Shown: piece after piece, positions 1-7,853 of the stretch
Layout of the letters: each line of letters begins with the position of its first letter
Numbering within the stretch: position 1 is the stretch's first letter
Assembly (NCBI GenBank): GCA_040388785.1
Contig: JAZKBD010000013.1
Location: 1-53,148 of the forward strand
From: 66-474 sp040388785
Lineage (GTDB): Bacteria; Pseudomonadota; Gammaproteobacteria; Xanthomonadales; Rhodanobacteraceae
DNA: 53,148 nt
Reading direction: 5' to 3'
Translations under genes and position numbers: made by a program
The notes under the pieces: model-generated
The model's input: only the letters and a program-made list of their open reading frames with translations
What the model was told of the DNA's origin: nothing
Database searches by the model: none

Positions 1-2
1 CG

Positions 3-2231
3 TTTGCGGTGGCGCAAGGGTACAGCTCGACGGCAATCGGTGATACCGCCAATGCGCTCGGTGACAACAGCACGGCCGTCGGCAGCAACGCGTATGCGAG
101 TGGCTTGCAAGCATCGGCGTTCGGTAACAACGCTCAGGCAACGGGTGCCTACAGCACCGCTGTCGGGGCGGGTGCACATGCGTACGGTACGAGCGACATC
201 GCGATCGGCCGGAATGCGATCGCCACTACTGCGGGCGATTACTTCCAGACTCCGGCAACGGCGGTGGGCGCCGGGGCAAAGGCCAGCTATGCAGCGGCCT
301 CAGCGTTTGGACACAACGCCACGGCGTCGTCGTATGGAGCGACCGCTGTTGGCAATGGCGCAACTGCTTCCAATATTTACACTACGGCGCTTGGCTGGGG
401 AGCCACGGCGGACAGCAATGGCGCGATGGCACTGGGAAACAGGGCACAGGCCACCAACAAGTATGCGCAGGCGATCGGTAGCGGTGCGAAAGCGGCGGGC
501 AAGTATTCAACCGCGGTCGGTGGCCAAGCCTATGCTGATGGAGAACTTGCCACGGCAGTCGGTCAGCACAGTTTCGCCACAGCTGATGCCACGGCGCTTG
601 GTGCAGCAGCTTACGCTTCGGGCTACGCGTCCACCGCGGTGGGCATCATTGCCACGGCTAGCGGTTACGGCTCGAGCGCACTGGGCTCGCGGGCGAATGC
701 GGGGGGATACGAAAGTGTGGCGCTTGGCTTTGATGCGTCGGCGCAAGGCGATTCGTCGATTGCAGCCGGACGTTCGAGCGTAGCCAGTGGTGAGTACAGC
801 ACGGCGGCTGGCCCATTTGCCGTGGCGCAAGGCTATTCGTCGGTGGCTCTGGGGGACACCGCGAATGCGATCGGAGATGGCAGCGTTGCGGTGGGCAAGA
901 ATGCCTACGCGAGCGGCGCACAGGCCATGGCGATGGGCTCGGGTTCGGCCGCGGGTGGCGACTATGCGGTTGCGCTGGGCGTGGGTGCCGTCGCACCGAG
1001 TCGCCGCGCGATTGCCATCGGCCAGAATGCCACGGCCAGCGGTGCCCAAGGTTTCGCACTGGGCAGCTATGCCGCAGCGACGGGCAACAACTCGGTGGCG
1101 TTGGGTGGAGGAATCGATCTGAATGGCGACGGCAAGATCGAACCCGGCGAGAACACCGTGGCCTCGGGTGGTCTGTCGACGGCGTTGGGCGTCAATGCGC
1201 AGGCGACGAGCGACAGCACGACTGCGGTCGGTGCGCAGTCGGTCGCGTCGGGCTTGGGCGCGACGGTGGTGGGCAGTACTGCCCAGGCTTCTGGATTGGC
1301 CGCGGTAGCGGTTGGTTTCGGGGCGCAGGCTTCGGCCGAGGGTTCGGTCGCGATCGGCTGGAACTCGATCGCCAACACGCCTTACACCGTGTCATTCGGC
1401 GGCAACGGCGTCTATCGCGAATTGGTCAATGTGGCCGATCCGACGACGGCGCACTCCGTGGTGACGCTGGGTTATCTGCAAAACAATTACTCCACCAGCG
1501 ATGTGATCGCCAACCTGTCGCATGAAATCGACTCATTGACCAAGCAGATGAACAGCCTCACGGCCGGCAGTGGATCCGCGACTGCCGCTTCTTCGGGTAC
1601 GGCATCGGCGACTGCAACTGCCGCAAAAACACCTTCCGGTGTGACCGGGGGAAGCGGCACATCCACGGCGGCCAGTTCCACGCCGACATCCGTCGCCAGT
1701 TCGGGCGGGGCGAAGGGCACCGCGGGCAATGCGGGTGGACGGGCGCAGTCCGACAGTCCGCTGCCTGCCGCTCCGGCCGCTGCTGCCGGTCAGTCGACAG
1801 TGGCCCAGGCGACCGCTACGGATCAGCAGACGCAGGAGGCCATCAACTCTGCCAACACGTATGCGCAATCGCAGAACTCGCAGACCTTGAGCGCAGCGAA
1901 CGCATACACCAACCAGGCGTTGGCCAGTTACGTGACGACCGATACCTTCAACCAGTTCCAGAATCAGGTGAACATGGAGTTCCAGCAGCAGAACACCCGC
2001 ATTGACACACTGGGCGCGATGTCGGCTGCCGCGACCCAGATGGCCATCAACACCGCAGGTCTCTCTGGCGACAACCGTGTAGGCGTGGGTATTGGCACCT
2101 ACGGCGGCAAACAGGCGGGTTCGATCGGTTACCAGCACATGTTCTCGAACCAGAAGGCGAGCATCTCCGCTGGTGTGTCCTCCGGCGGCGGCGAAACCTC
2201 CGGCGGCGTGGGTGTGGGCTTCAGTTGGTAA
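3..2231 (+). CDS. Trimeric autotransporter adhesin (YadA-like), 3' part
   Basis: This is the C-terminal part of a surface adhesin; the frame is open to the left edge, so the start lies outside the window. From the edge to about base 1400 the protein is a chain of about 14-residue head repeats of the Hep/Hag type (pattern A.G..S.A.G..A.A), which form a left-handed beta-roll trimer in this family. A neck-like motif (RELVNVADPTTAH) lies at about 1414-1452, followed by a short coiled coil, an Ala/Ser/Thr/Gly-rich linker (about 1570-1800) and a second heptad-like stalk. The last 75 or so residues are glycine-rich with alternating hydrophobics and end in Phe-Ser-Trp, as expected of the YadA outer-membrane anchor. 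One head repeat carries a canonical EF-hand-type calcium loop (1116-1151). A strong hairpin follows the stop. Confidence 0.93.
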   Translation, partial: FAVAQGYSSTAIGDTANALGDNSTAVGSNAYASGLQASAFGNNAQATGAYSTAVGAGAHAYGTSDIAIGRNAIATTAGDYFQTPATAVGAGAKASYAAASAFGHNATASSYGATAVGNGATASNIYTTALGWGATADSNGAMALGNRAQATNKYAQAIGSGAKAAGKYSTAVGGQAYADGELATAVGQHSFATADATALGAAAYASGYASTAVGIIATASGYGSSALGSRANAGGYESVALGFDASAQGDSSIAAGRSSVASGEYSTAAGPFAVAQGYSSVALGDTANAIGDGSVAVGKNAYASGAQAMAMGSGSAAGGDYAVALGVGAVAPSRRAIAIGQNATASGAQGFALGSYAAATGNNSVALGGGIDLNGDGKIEPGENTVASGGLSTALGVNAQATSDSTTAVGAQSVASGLGATVVGSTAQASGLAAVAVGFGAQASAEGSVAIGWNSIANTPYTVSFGGNGVYRELVNVADPTTAHSVVTLGYLQNNYSTSDVIANLSHEIDSLTKQMNSLTAGSGSATAASSGTASATATAAKTPSGVTGGSGTSTAASSTPTSVASSGGAKGTAGNAGGRAQSDSPLPAAPAAAAGQSTVAQATATDQQTQEAINSANTYAQSQNSQTLSAANAYTNQALASYVTTDTFNQFQNQVNMEFQQQNTRIDTLGAMSAAATQMAINTAGLSGDNRVGVGIGTYGGKQAGSIGYQHMFSNQKASISAGVSSGGGETSGGVGVGFSW

Positions 2232-2241
2232 TGGCTTGAGG

Positions 2242-2271
2242 CGACGCGGGTGCATGGAAGCACCCGCGTCG
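2242..2271 (+). terminator. Strong hairpin after the adhesin gene
   Basis: There is a perfect 12-bp stem (2242-2253 with 2260-2271) around a 6-base loop, 10 bases after the adhesin stop codon. No T-tract follows, so it could be a weak or Rho-assisted terminator or an mRNA-stabilising hairpin. The rest of 2272-2440 shows nothing I recognise. Confidence 0.5.
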
Positions 2272-2458
2272 GATGGCACTCGGAAACAGGAGCTTGGTTG
2301 CGGGTTCTGGTCTGAGATCCGTAGCTCGTGCGAAGGTGAAACGCAGACGGTGACCATGGAGGTAGCCGGACCCGAAAAATGATCTGGATGTTGTTTCAAC
2401 TGCAGTGAAATGTCGCATCGATCTCGATGCCCTTTGAACCCCGTGGAGAGGAACCATC

Positions 2459-4198
2459 ATGTTCAAAAATCGTGCAACTTTTCGTAGCCGGATTCTTTCA
2501 GTTGCCGTCATCAGTGCACTCGGTGTGACGGGCGCTGCAGTTGCCGCTTCAGCGGTCCAGCGGCCCGCGGCACAGTTTGGCGTGCTGACCCGTGCGACCA
2601 CCCTCAACCGTGGCGACGTGGTGAAGAGCGCGGTGCCGCTCACGAAGCAGGTGCACGTAACCGTGACCCTGAAGCTTCGTGACGAGGCGGGCATGAAAGC
2701 GTTCCTGGTGCGTCCGGCGGCCTCGCGTGGCGTGATGAGCCAGGCGCAGTTGGCGAATCACCTGCCGACGCAGGCGCAGGCGCAGGCCGTCGCCAATTAC
2801 CTCAAGAGCGCCGGTTTCACCGACGTCAAGATCTCCGCAAACCGGATGCTGGTCAATGCAACCGGAAGCGCGGCGACGGTGCAGACAGCGTTCAAGACCC
2901 CGCTGGTGAGCGTGCACACGAGCGATGGCCGCAGCGCGTTTGCCAACAGCGCGGCGATCCAGATTCCGGCTTCATTGCAAGGGACCGTGCAGGCGGTGCT
3001 CGGATTGCAGACGGTGCACAAGGCGCACACCATGGCGCAGACCAACGCCACGCGCGTCGGCGTCGGCGGCCACATGCCGACCGAATTCGCGGACATCTAT
3101 GGCGCCTCGTCGTTGCCTGCAGCCGCGGACGTGGATGCGGCCGTGTGGGGTTGGGGCAGCATGCAGAACACCGTCGATGATCTCGATGCGTTCATGACGA
3201 ACACCGGCTTGAGCGCGGGCACCGTGAACGTGGTCTGCACCGATACCAACGGTATCGACTTCAACACCGGCGCGGGCTTGGGTGGGATCAGCATTGGCGA
3301 TCCGACCTGCAATGGCAATGTAGATCAGGGCGAGGTCGAATGGGCCATGGACAGCCAAAGCATCATGGCCATGAGCGGTGGCGTGAAGAGCTTGACTTTC
3401 TACGCCGCGTACGGCGGCTACAACACCACGATCACCGATGCGCTGAACGAAATCGTGACGCCGACGCAGGGCGAGCCGATGGCGCAGGTGATCAACGCCT
3501 CGTTCGGCGAGTGCGAGCGCTACCAGGATTCGAACCAGGGTGGTGACGGTTCGATGCAGTCCAACGATGCGCTGTTTCAGATTGCGGTCTCGCAAGGACA
3601 GACGTTCTCGGTCTCGACCGGCGATTCCGGTTCGGACGAGTGCAGCGATGGCGGGCTGAATTCCGCGAGCTATCCGGCGAGTTCGCCGTGGGTCGTCGCG
3701 GTCAGCGGCACCACGCTGCGCGCATCCGACACTGTCTGGGCACGCGAGAACGTGTGGCTCGGCGCGGGCGGCAGTCCGAGCTCGGCCGAAGCGGCGCAAT
3801 CGTGGCAGACGGCTCTGACCTATGGCACGTATGCGGGCCAACGTGGCCCGGACGTGGCATTCGATGCCAATCCAAGCTCGGGCGAGATGGTGCTGCTGGG
3901 TGCTTCGACCGGCTCACCCGTATACGAGCAGATTGGTGGCACCAGCCTTGCGGCGCCGCTGTTTTCCGGCTCGTGGGCGCGCATCCTGCAGGGCAACCCT
4001 GCACTCGGGTTTGCGGCGCCGAACCTGTACACGCTGCCGGCGGCGGTGTTGCACGACGTGCGTGCGGGCAACAATGGTGGCTATGTCGCCAAGCCGGGTT
4101 GGGACTGGGCCACCGGTCTGGGCAGCTTCGACGTGGGCAGGGCGGCGGCGATCCTGGCGCCTTCCCAGCCGGCAGTGCGCCGCAACGCAAGCCGCTGA
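2459..4198 (+). CDS. Secreted S53 (sedolisin/xanthomonalisin-type) serine-carboxyl peptidase
   Basis: This is a 579-residue secreted acid endopeptidase precursor. It has a signal peptide of about 30 residues, then a pro-kumamolisin activation domain (to about residue 195), then a subtilisin-like catalytic domain. The sedolisin triad is visible: Glu294 and Asp298 in EVEWAMD, and Ser496 in GGTSLAAP. The oxyanion Asp389 lies in STGDSG. The C-terminal calcium site is recognisable as HDV..G.N followed by GWDWATGLGS. GGAGAGG upstream supports the ATG at 2459. The gene appears to be monocistronic, since a clear terminator follows. Peptidases of this family are common in Xanthomonadales. The assignment to S53 is firm; the substrate is unknown. 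Confidence 0.95.
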   Translation: MFKNRATFRSRILSVAVISALGVTGAAVAASAVQRPAAQFGVLTRATTLNRGDVVKSAVPLTKQVHVTVTLKLRDEAGMKAFLVRPAASRGVMSQAQLANHLPTQAQAQAVANYLKSAGFTDVKISANRMLVNATGSAATVQTAFKTPLVSVHTSDGRSAFANSAAIQIPASLQGTVQAVLGLQTVHKAHTMAQTNATRVGVGGHMPTEFADIYGASSLPAAADVDAAVWGWGSMQNTVDDLDAFMTNTGLSAGTVNVVCTDTNGIDFNTGAGLGGISIGDPTCNGNVDQGEVEWAMDSQSIMAMSGGVKSLTFYAAYGGYNTTITDALNEIVTPTQGEPMAQVINASFGECERYQDSNQGGDGSMQSNDALFQIAVSQGQTFSVSTGDSGSDECSDGGLNSASYPASSPWVVAVSGTTLRASDTVWARENVWLGAGGSPSSAEAAQSWQTALTYGTYAGQRGPDVAFDANPSSGEMVLLGASTGSPVYEQIGGTSLAAPLFSGSWARILQGNPALGFAAPNLYTLPAAVLHDVRAGNNGGYVAKPGWDWATGLGSFDVGRAAAILAPSQPAVRRNASR

Positions 4199-4223
4199 TC
4201 CAGTTTCAAGGTTGCAACAACAA

Positions 4224-4257
4224 CCGCACCGGACAGGACGTCCGGTGCGGTTTTTAT
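4224..4257 (+). terminator. Rho-independent terminator of the S53 peptidase gene
   Basis: A perfect 10-bp GC-rich stem (4224-4233 with 4241-4250) and a 7-base loop are followed directly by TTTTTATTT. It lies 26 bases after the peptidase stop and before the convergent gene ending at 4318. Confidence 0.92.
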
Positions 4258-4317
4258 TTGTGTACTGTTGCAGCTGGGCCGTGCAATCGCCTGCGCGCCA
4301 CGCGGCGACGGGAAGAA

Positions 4318-4875
4318 TCAGCCGTGCGCCAGCATGCGCGATCGGTGGCCGTTCGCCATCAGGCGCGCAACCTGTTCCGGTGTTTTCAACAACGCGCCGC
4401 GGAAATACCAAACGCGCAGGTCCAGGCCGCGTGGGCTGACGCCGATGTACGAAAAACCGACGCCGGGCCAGCGTGCCCAGCGCAGCGTGTCGGCGAAGCC
4501 TTCGTTCTCCAGTTCCAGCAGGATACCGATGCAGGGGAAGTCATTGGCGCGCGCATATTTCTCCAGCACCTTCTGGGTGTGCCGAAGCAGCGGCCTCACC
4601 AGTTTGCTGGAGCGCCAGGCCTTGCCCACGAAGCAGCGGTAGTAGTACATGGGCTGGCCGAGGCGCGGCAGGATTTTCTGTGCGACGGTTGCCACCGCGA
4701 CCAGTTCACCGCGTTCGTCCACGACATGCGCCACCACCTCGTCGAGGCGGCGGGTTGCTTCTTCGCCGGAGACATTCGCCTGCTCGCGTTCCCAGAACGC
4801 GCGAATGGCGTTTCCGGTTTCCTGGTCCAGTTGCTGCCAGTCGGTGATGGTTTCGTAGGCGTGGCGGTCGGTCAT
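4318..4875 (-). CDS. Conserved hypothetical protein (possible acetyltransferase-like fold)
   Basis: This is a 185-residue soluble protein that I do not recognise with certainty. It has no signal peptide or membrane segment. The segment VVDERGELVAVATVA followed by a YYYRCFVGKAWR strand and an amphipathic helix (KLVRPLLRHTQKVLEKY) recalls the core beta-strands and helix of GNAT acetyltransferases, but the canonical acetyl-CoA loop (Q/RxxGxG/A) is not visible. Codon use resembles the neighbours, so it is probably a real resident gene. It is convergent with the S53 peptidase and lies upstream of, and on the same strand as, nothing obviously related. The function is unknown; the acetyltransferase idea is weak inference. 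Confidence 0.65.
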   Translation of the reverse strand: MTDRHAYETITDWQQLDQETGNAIRAFWEREQANVSGEEATRRLDEVVAHVVDERGELVAVATVAQKILPRLGQPMYYYRCFVGKAWRSSKLVRPLLRHTQKVLEKYARANDFPCIGILLELENEGFADTLRWARWPGVGFSYIGVSPRGLDLRVWYFRGALLKTPEQVARLMANGHRSRMLAHG

Positions 4876-4961
4876 GTGCGGTCAGCCCCTGCGGAGTCTT
4901 CACACTATAACCAAATGCGGCGTCTCGAAAACACCGGCGCTGGAACGACAACACGGAACAC

Positions 4962-5393
4962 TCAGCCAGCTTGCCCGATCACGCGCGCCGCGTGGGCCTT
5001 GATGGTTTTCAGCATCGCAGCGAGCCCGTTCGAGCGGGTCGGGGAAAGATGCTTGCCGAGCCCGATCGCATTGATGAAGGACGGATCGGTCTCCAGGATG
5101 TCACGCGCACTTTGTCCCGAATAGACGCGCAGCAGCAGCGCAACAAGGCCCGAGACGATCGCGGAATCGCTCGCCGCGCGCAGGTCGAGACGATTCGCGT
5201 CGCCGGACACCACGATCCAGACCTGCGACTGGCAGCCGTCGACCTTGTTGGCATCGATCCTTTCTGCGTCGGGCAGCGGCGGCAACTTGCGCCCGAGGTC
5301 GATCAGGTATTGGTAGCGCCCGGTCCAGTCATCGAACAAGGCAAACTCGTCGATGATCTCCTGTTGCGCATTGTGGATGCCGGATGCGTTCAT
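4962..5393 (-). CDS. sufE: SufE-type cysteine desulfuration protein
   Basis: This 143-residue protein accepts sulfane sulfur from the SufS desulfurase and passes it to the SUF Fe-S cluster scaffold in the cytosol. The diagnostic acceptor Cys54 sits in VDGCQSQVW, with the upstream R.QYLIDLGR.LP motif and the C-terminal SPTRSNGLAAML helix typical of SufE. The ATG at 5393 was chosen over the longer reading because the protein then starts as SufE proteins do. It also then overlaps the inferred original cysS stop as TGATG, indicating translational coupling. It is the last gene of the cysS-sufE pair. Confidence 0.93.
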   Translation of the reverse strand: MNASGIHNAQQEIIDEFALFDDWTGRYQYLIDLGRKLPPLPDAERIDANKVDGCQSQVWIVVSGDANRLDLRAASDSAIVSGLVALLLRVYSGQSARDILETDPSFINAIGLGKHLSPTRSNGLAAMLKTIKAHAARVIGQAG

Positions 5394-6792
5394 CAGTTCG
5401 CGATTTTCCAGCGGGTGCCTTGCCGTCCTCGATCGCGACGCCCATCGCCGCAAGCTCGTCGCGAATCGCGTCGGCGCGCGCAAAGTCGCGTGCGGCACGT
5501 GCCGCACGGCGCGCCTTGATCAACTCTTCGACACGTGTTGCGTCCACGTGTTCCGAACCGCGCTTGAACCAGGCTTCCGGATCCTGCTGCAGCAGACCGA
5601 GCATTGCGCCACATCCGAGCAGACCGGCCTTGATGCGGCGCAATTCAGCGATTGCAGTGTCGGACATCGGCCGTGGCTCGTGTTCCAGAAGATGGCGTGC
5701 TTCGAACGCAAGTCCGTTCAACGCGGCGAGTGCCTGCGGCGTATTGAGGTCGTCCTCCAGCGCTTCTTCGACATCGCGCGCGCTGGCCGCGGGTTCCACG
5801 TTCCAATCCGACAGATCGCGCAACGTCCCATACAGCCGATCCAGCGTTGCGATGCTCTGCTCGATCAGCGCGTCCGACCAGTCCAGCGGCTGACGGTAAT
5901 GGGCCGACAACAGCGCGTAGCGGAGCGCTTCCGGCGGATAGCGCTGCAGCAGGGCATGCAGCTGCTTCACGTTGCCGATCGACTTGCTCATCTTGGCGCC
6001 GTCGAAGGTGAGCATGCCATTGTGCAGCCAATAGCGGGCGAAGGTCTTGCCGCCGTGCGCACAGGTGGATTGCGCGATTTCGTTTTCGTGGTGCGGGAAC
6101 AACAAGTCGTTGCCGCCCGCGTGGATATCGATCGTATCGCCGAGGTGCGCAGCCGCCATCGCGGAGCATTCGATGTGCCAGCCCGGCCGGCCCCGGCCCC
6201 ACGGGCTGTCCCAGCCGGGCAGCTCGGGCGTGGAGGGTTTCCACAGCACGAAGTCAGCGGGGTTGCGCTTGTAGGGTGCGACTTCGATGCGCGCGCCCGC
6301 GATCATTTCATCGGTCGAACGCCCCGACAGCTTGCCGTAGTCCGCGAACTTCGCCACATCGAACAGCACGTGGCCTTCGGCGGCATAGGCGTGGCCGGAT
6401 GCGATCAGGTTTTCGCACATCGCGATGATCGCGGCGATGTGCTGCGTGGCCAGCGGCTCCACGTCGGGTCGCGCGACGCCCAGCTTGGCCATGTCCTCGC
6501 GATAGATTGCAGCATACTTTTCGGCCACGGCCGCGATCGGCACGCCCGCTTCCAGTGCCGCCGCGTTGATCTTGTCGTCCACGTCGGTGATGTTGCGTGC
6601 GTATACCAACTTGCCGCAGGTGCGGCGCAAGAGCCGCGCCAGCACGTCGAACACCACGGGGCCGCGCGCGTTGCCGATGTGCACGTAGCTGTACACGGTC
6701 GGTCCGCACAGGTACATGGTCACCCGTTCGGGATCGGCGGGCGCGAAAAGCTCCACGCGGCGGCTCAGTGAGTTGTGCAGGCGCAGGGCCAT
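5329..6792 (-). CDS. cysS: Cysteinyl-tRNA synthetase (3' end apparently frameshifted)
   Basis: This cytosolic class I aminoacyl-tRNA synthetase charges tRNA-Cys. Visible motifs are the zinc and ATP region LCGPTVY, the HIGH-type motif HIGN, the second zinc site (IECSAMA plus HHENEIAQ) and KMSKSIGN. The ATG at 6792 (MALRLHNS) is the probable start; a TTG at 6828 and an ATG at 6813 also lie in frame. Near 5415-5421 the reading leaves the family pattern. Read one base differently, the C-terminus becomes EDGK.GTRWKIAN and stops at 5393, matching the usual GTRWRR ending and abutting sufE. As given, the ORF instead runs 65 bases into sufE. A one-base deletion, real or a sequencing error, is the likely cause; the essential core is intact. 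Confidence 0.92.
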   Translation of the reverse strand: MALRLHNSLSRRVELFAPADPERVTMYLCGPTVYSYVHIGNARGPVVFDVLARLLRRTCGKLVYARNITDVDDKINAAALEAGVPIAAVAEKYAAIYREDMAKLGVARPDVEPLATQHIAAIIAMCENLIASGHAYAAEGHVLFDVAKFADYGKLSGRSTDEMIAGARIEVAPYKRNPADFVLWKPSTPELPGWDSPWGRGRPGWHIECSAMAAAHLGDTIDIHAGGNDLLFPHHENEIAQSTCAHGGKTFARYWLHNGMLTFDGAKMSKSIGNVKQLHALLQRYPPEALRYALLSAHYRQPLDWSDALIEQSIATLDRLYGTLRDLSDWNVEPAASARDVEEALEDDLNTPQALAALNGLAFEARHLLEHEPRPMSDTAIAELRRIKAGLLGCGAMLGLLQQDPEAWFKRGSEHVDATRVEELIKARRAARAARDFARADAIRDELAAMGVAIEDGKAPAGKSRTDERIRHPQCATGDHRRVCLVR

Positions 6793-6931
6793 CTTCGATC
6801 CGGTGTGCCGCATGGGCAAAATAATCAAACGATTTTATCAGGTTGCACGAATTGCTTGAGCGCCTATTCAGGGTTGCGGTGGTTCAATGCGTGGCACATC
6901 CGGTCGACACGCCGACAGGCGGGAGCACAGC

Positions 6932-7468
6932 ATGTACAGGGTCACCACCGCCGCGCTGCTGGCGGCGTTTGCAATCGCGGCGAATGCACAGGGGTATCCG
7001 CCGCCACCTCCCCCTCCACAACACGGTCCCGCCGCCAACGTGCACTACGGTTGGGCCGAAGTCCTGCGCGCGGATCCGGTGTACGGCACGGTCGCGCAGC
7101 CGCCACAGCAGCAGTGTTATCCGCAGACAGTGACGCAGCAGGACAACAACCACACCGGCGGCACCGTGCTTGGTGCGATCGTCGGTGGCGTGCTCGGCAG
7201 CACGGTGGGCAAGGGCGACGGCCGCAAGGCGGCGACGGTCGCCGGTGCCGTGGCGGGCGGCGTCGTCGGCAATCGCGTATCGGCTGCCCACGACCGCAGC
7301 TACACCACGCAGCAAACGGTCTGCCAGCCAGTGAACTATCCGCCGCAGCAGCAGATCGTCGCCTACGATGTCGAATACCGCTATCGCGGCGACGTCTACA
7401 TGTCGCGCCTGCCGTACGATCCGGGCGAACGACTGCGCGTGAGGATCACCGTCGCGCCGGCCGAGTGA
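6932..7468 (+). CDS. Glycine-zipper 2TM envelope protein (17-kDa antigen/YcfJ-like)
   Basis: This 178-residue exported protein has a signal peptide (MYRVTTAALLAAFAIAANAQ) and a proline-rich segment with seven consecutive prolines. It then has the double glycine-zipper hairpin (GTVLGAIVGGVLGSTVG and AGAVAGGVVGNR) characteristic of the Rick_17kDa_Anti/2TM family. The C-terminal part (YDVEYRYRGDVYMSRLPYDPG) is the conserved tail of YcfJ-like proteins. There is no lipobox Cys. The ATG at 6932 has GGGAG upstream. It is divergent from cysS and ends 13 bases before the promoter candidate of the arg leader. Members are thought to sit in the cell envelope; no biochemical role can be read from the sequence. 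Confidence 0.85.
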   Translation: MYRVTTAALLAAFAIAANAQGYPPPPPPPQHGPAANVHYGWAEVLRADPVYGTVAQPPQQQCYPQTVTQQDNNHTGGTVLGAIVGGVLGSTVGKGDGRKAATVAGAVAGGVVGNRVSAAHDRSYTTQQTVCQPVNYPPQQQIVAYDVEYRYRGDVYMSRLPYDPGERLRVRITVAPAE

Positions 7469-7480
7469 AACCGCGCATCG

Positions 7481-7509
7481 TTGCATCCGTGCGGCGGGTA
7501 TGCGACGAT
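7481..7509 (+). promoter_or_regulatory. Candidate promoter of the arginine operon leader
   Basis: TTGCAT (7481-7486) and GACGAT (7504-7509) are separated by 17 bases, a sigma-70-like pair that would start transcription about 15-20 bases before the candidate leader peptide. The -10 box is poor, so this is tentative. Confidence 0.3.
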
Positions 7510-7531
7510 GCGCCGCCTTGATCCGCAGCCC

Positions 7532-7639
7532 ATGACGAAACTTGCCCGCCATTTCCCGGTCATCCTCACCAGCGCCCGCGCGGCTGCGGGGATGACTTCG
7601 CGCGCGCGCCGACCGGAGCCCCCTCATACGGCCGGGTAG
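7532..7639 (+). CDS. Candidate arginine leader peptide (35 aa)
   Basis: This is an ATG-to-TAG open frame of 35 codons in the untranslated region ahead of argF'. It contains five arginine codons, three of them within SRARRP shortly before the stop, and it ends 35 bases before a perfect terminator hairpin. That arrangement (short peptide rich in the pathway's amino acid, then a terminator, then the biosynthetic operon) is the classical layout of ribosome-mediated attenuation. Against it, no clear Shine-Dalgarno sequence precedes the ATG, and arginine is common in random GC-rich frames. Treat it as a hypothesis. Confidence 0.35.
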   Translation: MTKLARHFPVILTSARAAAGMTSRARRPEPPHTAG

Positions 7640-7673
7640 GCAGTCGCGCGCGTTGGTGCAGTACTGAACGACA

Positions 7674-7706
7674 AAAACCCGGCCCTCGTGCCGGGTTTTG
7701 CTTTTC
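7674..7706 (+). terminator. Terminator/attenuator hairpin ahead of the arg operon
   Basis: AAAACCCGGC (7674-7683) pairs perfectly with GCCGGGTTTT (7690-7699) around a 6-base loop, and a second T-run follows. It lies between the leader peptide and argF', about 150 bases before the first structural gene, so it either ends an upstream transcript or acts as the attenuator of the operon. Confidence 0.75.
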
Positions 7707-7742
7707 TGATGCCGCATACCGGGCTTCCTGCCACGGTTTGCG

Positions 7743-7826
7743 GGCAAACGGCGACGGCCAAGCCGCCGTACGTTTGCCGCGGCGAGCGAAGCAGCCGCTC
7801 GCCGCGCCGGCACATCCCTGTGCCGG
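7743..7826 (+). promoter_or_regulatory. Structured 5' leader of argF'
   Basis: Three hairpins occupy the last 110 bases before argF'. One has arms 7743-7750 and 7771-7778 with a nested stem inside. A second is a perfect 11-bp stem (7778-7788 with 7796-7806). The third is an 8-bp stem (7807-7814 with 7819-7826). The first two share base 7778, so they slightly compete. Together with the upstream hairpin this makes an unusually folded leader. The remainder of 7469-7853 holds only the leader peptide and promoter candidates described separately. Confidence 0.45.
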
Positions 7827-7853
7827 AACTCTGGCTGCGCGAGAGGACAATGC

